The notes under the pieces are model-generated. The model had not been told where the DNA came from, made no database searches, and worked only from the letters and a program-made list of their open reading frames with translations. A stretch of 64,000 nt of DNA from Chamaecrista fasciculata (lineage: Eukaryota; Streptophyta; Magnoliopsida; Fabales; Fabaceae), in contig QANZ01004471.1 of NCBI GenBank assembly GCA_003254925.1, forward strand, positions 158,114-222,113, read 5' to 3'. Shown here piece after piece: positions 36,546-48,062 of this stretch; positions within the stretch are counted from its first letter, which is position 1, and the number at the start of each line of letters is the position of its first letter. The position numbers and the translations under genes are program-made.

Positions 36546-37627
36546 ACATAAATAGGAAGTGTAAAAAGTTCTCTATAACTTTCCTCCCAAAACTTAGCCC
36601 AAATCTTGAGTAGCTAATAAAATTATGCTAACTTTTTGCACATATCTTTAAAACCTTTTATATTTGAAGTAATGTTATAGTTAAACATAAATATGTTTTT
36701 TTTTTTAACTCAAGATATTTTAAAAATAAATAGATAGTTAAGAGATAAATGATTTGGGTCTTCCAAATCAACAATTTGCATATTTTATAATTTGGTGGTG
36801 TCTGCAAAGCTGAACATTTACACAATTAATTGACATGAAATCATATTATTAAAATTTTCATTCTGTATTATTTAGTTTTAAATTACTTATGCACTTTAAG
36901 CCTGAAAATATCTTATCTAATGCCATAAATATTTCCTAAACTTAGAACTATTACTATATATATATATATATTGATATTGATTGATATATTGATATTGATA
37001 TTGATAAACACGATTTTTTTTGTACAACATAAACACGAATTAAAGAAAGAAAATGTATGCTAATAGCCTAATATAGAATAATTATCATTCTTGCTATACA
37101 AGAAAAAACCACTTACACGTCTACTCAACTAGCTTGTATAAAAAAAATGAATTGTAATTGATCTCTTATCATGAAAAACAGATGCCCATTATTTTTCGGC
37201 CAAAAAAATAATAACAAAAAAGTATTCTAAAAAAAAGGAAAAACATATAAAATCTATTTATGATATTGATTTGCGATTTTGCGGTGCCGAATTTTCCCAT
37301 AATCAAAACTTGAAAATTGCTAATTGCCACTATGTTATACTAAAATTGCAAAAGTTGCCCAAATCTTTTGAAAATTTCATAGCTCAGCCCCTCAACAGGC
37401 TGAAACACATCGATTGCGTTCATCGGCCTCTATACCTTAATTCGGCTGCTCCTTCTGCTTCTGGGTCTGGATTACGATGTGAATCGCTCCCAATTTCTAG
37501 TTGTTCAATCGATAGGATCGGTGAGAATCTCTCGTTTTCGAAGGATTTGACTGGATTTTTGAGTTCCCTCGGTTAGTTTTGACGTCGACTCCTCCATTGA
37601 GGTGAGGAAAGTAAGTTCCCCGTTTCA
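36546..37627. other. 5' flank of the EMSY-LIKE gene
   Basis: AT-rich up to about 37270, then more balanced sequence that is probably the 5' untranslated region and promoter of the plus-strand EMSY-LIKE gene. A short TA/GATATT microsatellite lies at 36955-37010. Confidence 0.45.
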
Positions 37628-40600
37628 ATGGAATACGAGCTCTCCGATAGCAGTGGTGGGTTGTTTCAAAGATTTGGTTTTCTTGTATATATATTTTAAT
37701 GTAGGATATATTGTGTAATTCCTCTAGTTACAGGACCGTAACGTTTCATAGGGATTATGGTTTTGGGGGATTAAATGGGTTTTCACTAAATGATTTTGAT
37801 CTCATATTATTGCATTATGATGTGAAGTCTCTTAACTGAAACTGGATCAGTTTTTAATGGCAATGGACTGCAATTGGAGTTTTGCAACTCGTACTCCTGA
37901 AGATTGGCTTGTTTTTTTTTTTTTTTGGTCTTATTGTAACTTGTTCTATCAATTTTTAGTGCTTTTGGTGTTTTTAGCTAGTCCTTCTGCTGTTTTTATA
38001 ATTGAAAAATTGAATTTGGTTCACAGAAACTATTATATTGTGGTCTTTCACTTAAATTAGTTTTTTGTTCCAAGCCTGTATAACATGGCTTCTGTACATA
38101 CACACTCATATGCTGCTTGAGTGACTTTTTATGAAAATAACTGCAGGAACAGACAACGATCTTCCTCCTTCACATCAAAGTAGATTTCTACGGCCAGGTC
38201 AAGTGGCTGGGAATGGAAGATCAGCAGTTGTAGGCTCTGGTCCATTTTCTAGAGTACAGACTGACATGGAAACCCAAATCCACAACATTGAGCAAGAAGC
38301 ATACACTTCTGTCCTCCGGGCCTTTAAAGCTCAATCTGATGCAATCACTTGGGTAATTATGTCTTAAATTTTTTTGTTAGGCTTTCTATTTATGTTGAAT
38401 AGGCATGATAATGTCTTTTTTTCGTGGGTTCTTGTGCTCTTTAGGAAAAGGAAAGTCTAATTACAGAGCTTAGGAAAGAGCTAAGAGTATCAGATGAAGA
38501 ACACAGAGAACTTCTGTCCAGAGTCAATGCAGATGACATGATCCACAGGATAAGGTCTTCTACATTTTGATAATTTTTCGCCGAGAAGTTTCTGTGTATT
38601 ATTGAATAAAACATGTTTTTTTCTTAAATGTATCTGAATTATAACCAATTGTACTATTAGGGAGTGGAGAAAAACCAGAGGACTTCAACCTGGCACAGTA
38701 TCTACTGCTCAACCAGCTCATGACCGCATACCTAGCCCTACCGTTTCAGCATCTCGCAAGAAACAAAAAACATCACAATCCATGGCTCCCTTATCCTTGG
38801 GTGCACCATCTCCAGTTGCCCATCCATCTATGCAGCCGTCATCTTCAGCATTGAGGCATGGACCACCACAAGGAGCAAAGACCAAAAAGCCAAAATCAGT
38901 AAGAGGGATACTTTGGAATATTGATGGGTGAAAACAAGTTACTTATACAGTGATATTCACTTGCTTTGTGCGGCCGTTTCAAAATAATTAAAGGATTATA
39001 TCTATATAAAATTTCTTATATCTTTGCCATCAAAATCACCTCTTAAAAATAAGATATTTTTGGAAAAAGAAATTTACGTGTCATCTTATAATTAGTGAAT
39101 CTTATGTAAAGAACTTCACTTAAGTTTTTCCATAACTAAATACTGTAACTACAGCATCCTAATGAAATCTGTGCAGTTCCCTTCAACAGGTCTTACTGGC
39201 AAGACCCAGGCTACTAATCGGGGTTCTTCAGGTGCCTTTGCAACAAATGAACCTGCTGAGGCAGCCTCTTATGATCCTTTGATTGGTAGGAAAGTTTGGA
39301 CAAGGTGGCCTGAAGACAATCACTTCTACGAGGCTGTTATAACTGATTATAATTCTACTGAGGTGTGTTTGTTTTTACACTTCAGAAAAGTTGGTAAAAT
39401 GGACATCTGCAATTTTAACATTTGAATATTTGGTAGGGTCGGCATGCTTTGGTTTATGATATGAACACTGCAAATGAAACGTGGGAGTGGGTCAACCTTA
39501 AAGAGGTAAAATTCTTTCCGAAGTTTTGGTTAATGGTAATAAGGTACGTTTACTTTAGAACACACTGTTGGTTTTTTCTTTTCCTTTTTTATCCTGACAT
39601 TTACTCCTCAAACTTGATAAGTATGTCCAGACCTAAATTTTCTGCACATAATTAATTAATGTCATATCTGATGCAAACAAGTGAAACTTAACCATTTATG
39701 GGATAATTATTTTTAAAATGAAATTAGGCCTACATCCTTACTTCAAATTATCTAGTAATACACAAGTTTGGTTCACATGGTTTTATGGCATTGTTCGGTA
39801 ACCACAATGCTGCACTTTGTCAAAATAATAGTATCAGTCTTTCCTTGCCCTGGCTTCTGATTCGTTCCCAAAGTTTGCTTGTAGATGCTTCTATTACTCC
39901 ACTGTGTATCAGATAAGTTATGGGACTGTGTTGTAAGAGGCCAGATGATGGGATGTTTTATGGTTTGGCTGAAACACTAGCTTGACGAACTTCTCTAGAT
40001 TCAGATTGAGTTCAACTGGAAAATGTTGGGAGATAACACAATGCTTCCACTTTTATATCCCATGTTTTCCTTTTCCATCTGTCAGGTCATGGTTTTACGT
40101 TACCATATTAAAACAAAAGCGTTACAAACAATCTCATTTATTATTTCTAGTTAGTGGATTCAGTTTTCAACTGTTTTGATTCTGCACTAATCACAGCTCA
40201 CAAGAAAATGCACTATTTTTTTGAAAGCTTGTCATCACTTGCTAATTTGAAAGACCCATATTCTGGTTTGTCTTGCAAGTTAATTACCTGAGTTCTTTGT
40301 TCTATTTTAGCCCAATAAAGTAAATAATTTATCTTATCTATCTTCTTAATTCCTCTTCACTTTACTCTTCATTATTCTTTCCTGATTTTACAGAGAGAGT
40401 AAAACAGTATATTAAATGTCTATTTTGTTAATTTTCGTTCACTTCAATAAAAAAAAAAAATTGGTAACTATTAACCACCTATTTCGTATGACAGATATCT
40501 CCTGATGATATTCGTTGGGATGGTGAAGATCCTGGAATACCACGCAAGGGTGGCCGTCCTGGTAGTGGCCGTGGGATAAAGAAGTCTTCGTCCCGTGGTG

Positions 40601-41553
40601 GTGCAGTTACCGGTGCAGGAAGAGGTAGAGGAATGACCAAAGTTCAGCCAAAGAAAGACTTCAATGTATCACAGAATGGGGGCAGGAAGAAGCCAACAGG
40701 TGATATTGAGATCCTGCATACGGATACCCTTATCAAGGAGGTATAAGCATAACCAGAAGAAATTCCTAAAATTCCTATTATTATGTTAGATATGCCTCTT
40801 TAACATTACCTATACCAAAGCAGGTTGAAAAGGTTTTTGGTGCCAATCATCCCGACCCCACAGAGATGGAGAAAGCAAAGAAAATGCTAAAAGTGAGGAT
40901 TAAACCATCTTCCTTGAACTCCCTGCACACGTCAACTCTCTTTTAATTTTTAGAATGATGATTGGTTTCCCTTGGAAATGCAGGAACATGAACAGGCCCT
41001 GGTGGATGCAATAGCCAGGCTTGAAGATGCGTCCGATGGTGAAAGTGGTAATAACTAACATAGAACTGCTTATGTAGAAATTTATAGAATCTCACCAGAT
41101 TCTGTTGTATCTTAATTTTCGGATATTGCAAGCCAATGAACAGTGGGGGCCAATTTTCCCATAGTTAAAGTATATGATAATGAAACACAAGGTTGTCAAT
41201 AAAATATGCGCTTTATATTCCTTTGTTATAGGTCTAGCGGATTACTACGTAATTGCCTCTTTTTAACAAAACTGGAATGGGACTTTTCCTCCAAGTGATC
41301 CATTAAGTTTTTCATCCCAATTTGAATTGTTGTATTGTCTGATTAGTGAAGATGTAGAGATCTAGATTTTTAGTTGTTTTAGAGTAATTTTTCTCAATTA
41401 TTGATTGTCAGAATTTTCCCCCTTTATGTTCCATTCTGTTGCTATAAACCAGATGGGGAACTTACATTTTCACAGGGGCGATCAATGCATCAGGAAAGAG
41501 GCTGGAAGAAACGACAGTATGATGAGCTGGGTGATGATGTTAGGATTAATTGA
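37628..41553 (+). CDS. EML: EMSY-LIKE protein, ENT + Agenet/Tudor (10 exons)
   Basis: Nuclear chromatin-associated protein. The family binds modified histone tails, and Arabidopsis members act in immunity and seed development. Exons: 37628-37655, 38147-38352, 38445-38554, 38661-38898, 39177-39362, 39437-39505, 40495-40740, 40824-40892, 40984-41047, 41453-41553, giving 438 residues. The first exon is only 28 bases ([10 protein letters not shown]). The ENT domain (about 35-118) shows [40 protein letters not shown] and REWRK. The Agenet/Tudor domain (about 226-290) shows [20 protein letters not shown] and [11 protein letters not shown] Gly/Arg-rich stretch and a C-terminal helix region ([17 protein letters not shown]) follow. 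The last exon encodes [20 protein letters not shown]. If the last intron is retained, the protein ends at 41058 after GESGNN. Very similar to Arabidopsis EML1/EML3. Confidence 0.93.
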
Positions 41554-41841
41554 AGCTTCATATGGCAAAATATCAAAAGATAATATGCATGAGAGTACCC
41601 TGATGAAGTGGGCTATGACTCAAATAGACTTGGACTTTGTTAATATGCTATGTTTTATATTGTACTAGTACTAGTCGGTTTTTAATCTATTTGTTAGATT
41701 GGTAGGTAGGAATGGTTCAAATCTTGTTTAAGAGTAGATGTGTAACCTTCGTAGTGATTTATGATTAAAAGATCATTCTTATTTTTATGCTGAGCTCGCA
41801 GTCTGTCTCTCTCTCTCTCTGTCTCTCTCTGTCTCTCTCTG

Positions 41842-41883
<42 letters not shown>

Positions 41884-42114
41884 ACTTTCTAACAACCCAA
41901 TTTTGTGATTAAGCCATAGTTTAAGACGTTAAAATGTGGCTTCTCCCATTATCTAATCAGCAGCTGGTTTTCTTTAGTAAATGGCATAAGGAACATGAAT
42001 CAATAGTCTAATCTCCTGCAGAACCAACAAGAAAATCAGAATTTATGTACACAAACCAATACACACGAAAGAGACGAGACTATCCAATGACAACATAGGA
42101 TTCAGTACTTTTTC
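41554..42114. other. Spacer between EMSY-LIKE and hydrolase genes
   Basis: Convergent 3' flanks with a compound microsatellite at 41798-41885. No gene recognised. Confidence 0.5.
41798..41885. repeat. Compound (CT)n/GT-interrupted and (CA)n microsatellite
   Basis: Blocks of gtctctctct repeated several times, then about 14 CA units. Likely length-polymorphic. It lies between two convergent genes. Confidence 0.95.
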
Positions 42115-44451
42115 TTACAATGATGCAATAAATTTAACTATAAGATCCACCATTTGAGCATCATAAGCAGGCCCTTCCATTTGGAAATGTCCTACCCCAT
42201 CAATAAGATGTGTTTCAACACGCCCTGCTGCAGAATTAAGCTTGTTTTTAAGCTGCTTTACACTGGTAAACCCATCCTGAGTTCCCATAATGAAGAGTTT
42301 TGATTTGGGGGATTGTAGTATGGCTTTATGGTGTCTTCCAAAAAGGATTGAGGCAGTCATGCCAAAAGGATAACCTATGCTCACATATCCAATCACTTGT
42401 TCGATCTGATCAACTGCAGACCCTGCTATTGGTGCACCTGTAACCAATTAACAGAGTATAATTCTCAGGCTCGAACATCGGGACTGGATCCTTAGCATTT
42501 CCTTCTTCATGCATTTCTTGTGAAGTTAGAGAGAGAAAGGAAGAAGAAGAGAGAGAAAATATAGATTTTATAAAATAATAATATATAGGATCCACATTTT
42601 CTCTTTCTCTCCCTTCTTTTCTCTTCCTTTCTCTCTCATACTCTACAAGAAATGTAGAGAAGAGAAATGTAGAGGATCCATTTCCTCGAACATCATCAAT
42701 GTAAAGTATTACATGGGAGGTTATTATCCTTCCCCTCTCATGGCACTCCTGAATTATAATCTACGAAAATTCAAGCACACACTCTCACTACACAGAAAAA
42801 TGGAAGAAAACAAGAAAAGGAAGAGAAGAAATGAAGGTTATCACGAGGCCATAATATTTTTCGGCATGTCCATTTTGAGTGAGCCGTATGCTATTGTTTT
42901 CATTGATCATATTTTTCAACATTTGGAGAACCATATGTTCCTTTATCAAGGGAAATTACAAAAGAAATTTAGGGCCATATTCCATCTGAATCTCCTCCTC
43001 AAATGGGTACCATGAGCAGAAAACTAAAGAGCTGAAACTATAATTGCAGCAGTGTAGCCAAAGCAAATTATTAATCTTCTCAATACTTTTATGTGTTCAT
43101 AGAAAACTAAACTTCCTAAAGATCTTCACTCAAACCCAATTCTACGTCACATGTTTTTAATAAATCGTGTCAAAAAAATATGAATTTTCTCCACTAACTA
43201 GAAAATTACCTAAATTCCAGCAGAGTAAGGACTTAGGAGACTTTGGTGCTAAACAAACTGATTATGAACAGCTAAACCAGCACAAATAAAAAACATGTTA
43301 ACTAAGGTAACTGATTAGAAGACTGAAAACAAAGCATCCTGATTCTTTAGCAGTGCATGTTCATAGAACTAATCAATCTCAGTTCGATCTTAAGATTTTA
43401 AGCTATCACTAAAGAATTCTCGGAATCTTTCTACATTCTACCAAGTCTCAACTTACTTTGAACAATAATACATCCATACAATCGATTTTATTACTCATCT
43501 TGGGCAGCAGACAAATTTCAAAATCCGAAATCATCAAAGCTCTCCAGATCTATTAACCAATGCAATAATTGGCCGTGTCCTCCAAAAAACATCCTTTTTA
43601 AATTTAATATAAGCCTCCCAGTAATAACAAAATCCAAACCAGGGCAACAGAAAAATATGAGAGGAAACTCCCAATCGAAGAATAAAAATGAAGTTAGAAG
43701 CTAAACTCAGGCCCGATCTGAAAAGTACAAATACAATGAGCCAGCAATATTATACTTCCAGCAATTCAGAAATTTTCATACAACTGAAACAATAACTCAA
43801 CATATAAGAGTTCTTTAACAAAAGCGGAAAGCAAAATTACAGTCCTATAGTTGCCAATTTTTCAGTAAACCTTGGAAACAGCAAATCAGGTGGTAATTTC
43901 CTCATGCATGTAACAAAATCCTCATTTAACGTTGATATAAGCAAAACCAAAAATATATATATAAATATATCACCAATATTGCTCATAATCCAAAGCAGTT
44001 TCACAGATCTGAAACATTACACAAACAACCATACAACTCTTTGATCCATCATCATCCACCAACAATTGAATAAAAATTAGAGAGAGAGAATAAAAATCAT
44101 ACCTGCGGAAGAACCCACCAAGAGAATCCTATCAACAGAGAGATTCTCACAGACCCATTTGCAGACACCAATGACATCCTTAATTTCAGCAAACCCAGTG
44201 AGAGAAGGCTTTCCTGAGGACCTTCCAACGCCTCTCATGTCAAAGGTGACTGCCCTAAAGCCATCTTCCGCTAACCCAGAAGCTATACCTCGCAATAGGC
44301 CCTGAGAACCACCCAATACAGAGTATGGATGGACAAGAACGATGACCAAGTTTTGTTGTTTAATATCACCGGTGGGTTTGAAGAGTCTCGTACTTAGATT
44401 GACTCCATCACTGGTTTCGACCATGAAAGACTCTACTTTGCAGTTTGACAT
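42115..44451 (-). CDS. Small alpha/beta hydrolase (2 exons)
   Basis: Serine hydrolase of the alpha/beta fold, substrate unknown. Exons 44451-44103 and 42437-42115 join in frame to give 223 residues. The ATG at 44451 gives MSNCKVESFMVETSDG. Visible motifs: the oxyanion-side strand VLVHPYSVLGG; FDMRGVGRSSG; nucleophile elbow GSSAG (Ser about 115, interrupted by the intron); acid in FIMGTQDGF (Asp about 171); catalytic His in DGVGHFQM (about 200). No signal peptide or membrane helix, so probably cytosolic. At 223 residues it is short for the fold, and a cap domain is nearly absent. The 1.66-kb intron contains a CT/GA-rich inverted repeat near 42520-42690. Family known mostly as uncharacterised plant proteins. 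Confidence 0.9.
42520..42690. repeat. GA/CT-rich inverted repeat in hydrolase intron
   Basis: Purine-rich gagagagaaaggaagaagaa on the left faces pyrimidine-rich ctctttctctcccttctttt on the right around an AT centre (ataataatatatagg). Forms a potential hairpin. Origin unknown; possibly a small MITE. Confidence 0.5.
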
Positions 44452-45602
44452 ATTGGGGAGGAGAGGAGGAGGAAGAAGAATCGGAGATGGATGTGAAGTG
44501 TGGAGTGGATGACTGAAAACATGAATAAGAAGAATGAATTAAAAAGGGTACTTTCTATTACTATTGAGACTTTGAGAGTATGTATGGTATTGTAAGGAAA
44601 AGAGAGCGTTGGTTGATGGGTGGTTGGGCAACCCAATACTCATTAGAGAAAGAGGAAGCAATAAAGAAATGGGTCAGTGATGTATTGATATTTGGCAATT
44701 ACTTATGAGTTTCTTGAATGGGCTGGTTGGTTTGTTTTGTGAATGAGACTCGAAAACTTGTACTGTGTGAGTGTGTGGTGTCATGCATCTCCACCTGTTT
44801 TAGTGTGCAACTAATAGCTTCAATAACAAATTATTATATAGGCTAAAATATACTTAATTTATTAAGTTTTAGGTTGGGACTAAAAAATATTTATGAAATT
44901 TAATAGATAATATTTGTGAGTTTTTTACTTTCTTCATTTAAGACTCCTAAATTTTGAAACTTCATTGATAAGCAACATATCAAAATCGGATCCACTGCAG
45001 TGGCCCTTACAATGTGAAAGAGAAGGGGTGAATTGAAATAAAATGCAGTATTTTAATGCATTTTTATCCTATTGTGTCACACTGCAGGTCACCGTAGTAA
45101 AACTCAGTGTAACGGGTCCATGCTCCAAGAGATTGAACTCTCGACTTGTATTTTCCATAGAAAATTGGAATCTCAACTTTTTTTAAAAAAAAAATTGAGC
45201 TTTTAAAAAAAAGGAATGGTGACAAATTATTAATACATAATAAAATGAAGAGTTTTTAATTAATAAAAGTAGTTAAATTTCTTTATGTGTGCTTATTGTT
45301 AAACTTGTTGATGTAGTAGAAAACAATTGCATTTTTTTATTTTTTTTTTAAAAATAATGAAAATGGATTAGTATTTTTTTAAATAAAAAAAGCTAAATTC
45401 AGACCTAGTAAAGGAAAAACAAATATTGGGTGTATTTTCTTAATTAAAAAAAATAATATGATTCGTTATTGATATACTTCTGACAAATTAGCTTTTAGAC
45501 AAGAGAAAAAAGTAATTTAAATTGCAAAAATGGTGAATTGCTCAAATTGGTCCTAAATATACATTTTTAGAACCAAAGAAGTAGGTAAAGAATAGAATGA
45601 AT
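44452..45602. other. 5' flank of the hydrolase gene
   Basis: Includes the promoter region. The stretch 44629-44770 is duplicated in diverged form at 52249-52400. The remainder is AT-rich without recognised genes. Confidence 0.5.
44629..44770. repeat. Dispersed duplication, copy 1
   Basis: Shares long stretches with 52249-52400, for example ggaagcaataaagaa, gggctggttggtttg and ttgtgaatgaga/ttgtgattgaga, in the same order and orientation. Confidence 0.75.
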
Positions 45603-47190
45603 AAAGCAGAGTAATAGAGTATCATGGTAGCAGAACATATGTAAAAGCAGAGTAATAGAGTATCATCATACTCTCATGGATGAAGCACATGAAACTTATC
45701 TTTTATTTTGAAACCATACAAACTTGAGCTCCTTCATACTAGTTTTTGATTATTTGAACTTAATTTTAAAATTTATTTTATATGATTAGTATAAAAAGAA
45801 GGATTTAATCATGCTAGAAAAAATAAATTTATAGCAAAGAATCATAAAAAATATTTAAATAAAATTTATAATTAAAGTAATATCATGGCAAACATATAAA
45901 AACTTTTATGTAAACTTATAGCAAATAAATCTTAATAATACTTGAGAATGACTGAGCCCAAAGCCCAAATACCATCTGTTGTTTATGAATCTCTTTGGGC
46001 CTTTTTTTGTAGGAGTCTTATGTATCAGAGACCTCACTAATTGTCACATCCTTTCGCAACAAAATTTAGGGTTAGTCAACATTGGATATACATGTAATTA
46101 GTTATATGGGTTCATAGGCAGTTAAGATTGGTTAAAAAATCATCTTTTTTAGTTATTTTTTAGCATTAAATTACTTTAAAAAAATGAAATTACGTCACAT
46201 TACAATTGTATGCATACCCCCTACTTTATATCTTAGAATTTTCTCAAAATTTATAGGTTTTTATTTTTTCTGGACAATTTATAGTGGTTTCGTCAAAATT
46301 GGTAATAAAACTAAGGGGCTTAGGGCCAGGCAGATTGGGATATTTGGCTATAAGCATAAACTTGAGAATTAGACATGCACATTTTGATTTTGAGCTTTAT
46401 TTAAAGTCTTTATTATAACTTCAGATTCTCCCTCCGTTTTCCATCAGACCCAGTCTTAGGGTCAATATTGTTGCTGTAAGTGTGAACCAAAGGCTTAGAA
46501 GTTGAATTGGGTGCATCACTTGAGAATAGAATCTGAAGAAGGCCTTTTCCAGAGAGCAAGAAAGATTAATAGATGCAGGAAATGTAAATATAAAATTAAT
46601 TGAAGAGCAGAGAGAATTAGTAGCCAAAAATAATAATGTAGTTTTTGAAGACTATCAAGTTCCACAATAGCATAAACTGATTCTAGTGGTGCCGGAAATA
46701 GAAAACTATGAAGCAAAGCATGATGAAGGCGAGGGGGAAGAAAATAAGGAGGATGAAGAAGTGTCTAGTGTGGTCGCTCATGTTGGATGAAGAAAAATAT
46801 TTAAGAGGTCAAAGGTGAAGTGATGAGAAATATATATTTGGATCAAATACTCTAATATTTTATTAAATCAGAAAGCAATATAAAATACATGGGGATAATA
46901 GTAATAGGGTTTTGCTATGAAAAACACCTTAACAACTGAACTAAAAGATCTCCTAAAAATTTGGGAACTCCTAACAAACTCCTAAGGACTAACAACAACT
47001 TAAATAATAATTAAAAAAGCAATTCCTAATAACACTAATATTGTCAATTTTCTGAATTTGGAGCAAAGCTTGGTCAGGAACTCCAAAAGTGAGTTGAGAT
47101 ATGTTCTCCTTAATTAATATAATAGATGGATAGCTTCTTAAAAAAATAGTACTTTTAGTCTCAGATTAGATTACGTATCCTGATGCAGGA
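45603..47190. other. Intergenic DNA
   Basis: Contains a short direct repeat (gcagagtaatagagtatcat at about 45606 and 45649). A block at about 46125-46205 resembles 14535-14625. No gene was recognised; open frames near 46421-46716 have no family signature. Confidence 0.4.
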
Positions 47191-47830
47191 TGACAATTGC
47201 CATGCCAGGCTATATAAATATAGGCCAAAGTCTTATTTTGATTCCTCTATTATGCTCATTGTTTCAAATAGGTCTCTCAGTTATTTTTCGTTTTATATTG
47301 GTCCCTCAATTATCCAAAACTTGTCAAAGTCGGTCTCTCTAATGTTTTCGATCCATTTTTCCGTTAAGAAAAGAGGAAAAATAAGCTTTCATCCCTAAAA
47401 AGTTTTATTCTTATATTAAGGTCATTTTCTTTTTATAATATGATCAAAACGTAAGAAAAAGAAATAAATTAAAATTTTAAGTGAATTTCCCAAAAACATA
47501 GAAGTTTTTTCTCTCTCTCTCTCTCTCTCTCTTTGCCGCATTGGGTTCGGCAAAAACGCCGTCGGCGGCAAAGGCGGCCAGATCTATGTCGTCACCGACT
47601 CCTCCGACAATAACCCAGCAAACCCAACTTCGGGCACTCTCCAGTATAAGAAGTTGGATAACGTTCCATGGAGCGATTTATGGGGAAGATTGTTCTGCTA
47701 TTTTTTAGGGGATTAAATAGGGATTTGAATTTAATTGACTAAAATGTGAAACGTTGGGGACATAATTGACACAAAACAACGTTAGGATAATTGAAACTGA
47801 CTCCAAACTTTAGGGGCACCAGATGTTTTG
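47191..47830. mobile_element. Composite repeat block enclosing a gene fragment
   Basis: The left part (tggtccctcaattatccaaa and similar) reads like one arm of the local foldback families. The right part (acgttggggacataattgac ... ccaaactttaggggcacca) matches the end phrasing of the 25045-25735 element. Between them lie a CT run and the pectate lyase fragment. Complete ends were not found. Confidence 0.5.
47534..47647 (+). pseudogene. Pectate lyase exon fragment
   Basis: The frame from 47534 reads CRIGFGKNAVGGKGGQIYVV, then TDSSDNNPANPTSGTLQY. This matches the conserved N-terminal block of plant pectate lyases (family pattern: C-x-GFG-x-NA-x-GG ... IYVVTDS ... NP ... GTLR). The fragment is GC-rich compared with its flanks. 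It starts straight after a CT run and dissolves soon after 47647, with a stop at about 47700. No catalytic residues or rest of the enzyme are present. Probably a captured piece of a gene within a repeat. Confidence 0.8.
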
Positions 47831-48062
47831 CCTTTAAAATAAATTACATACATATAAATTAATTTGATATAATTAAAATATTTAAAATTTATCCTGTACT
47901 TTGAGATCATTTGGAATATTAAACCAAAACAACTCATGCCCGATCTGATGAAAGGTACAAATCTGCCGTGCTAAAGATACAAAATTTGAAATCTCCCGGA
48001 TTTCAAATCTGTGGGATCCTTTGCTTTTGCTCTGCATCTCTCAAACTCAAAGCAAAGCAATA

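Noticed and set aside
41798-41885. Repeats as a CRISPR array
   Set aside because: These are simple dinucleotide microsatellites in a plant genome. No direct repeat-spacer arrangement occurs anywhere in the window.
42713-43015. 100-codon plus-strand open frame
   Set aside because: It lies in the hydrolase intron, has no known motif, and codon use looks random.
46421-46716. Leucine-rich minus-strand open frames
   Set aside because: AT-rich hydrophobic frames with no start context or family match. A Stowaway-like tctccctccgtt at 46428 was also considered but has no partner end.
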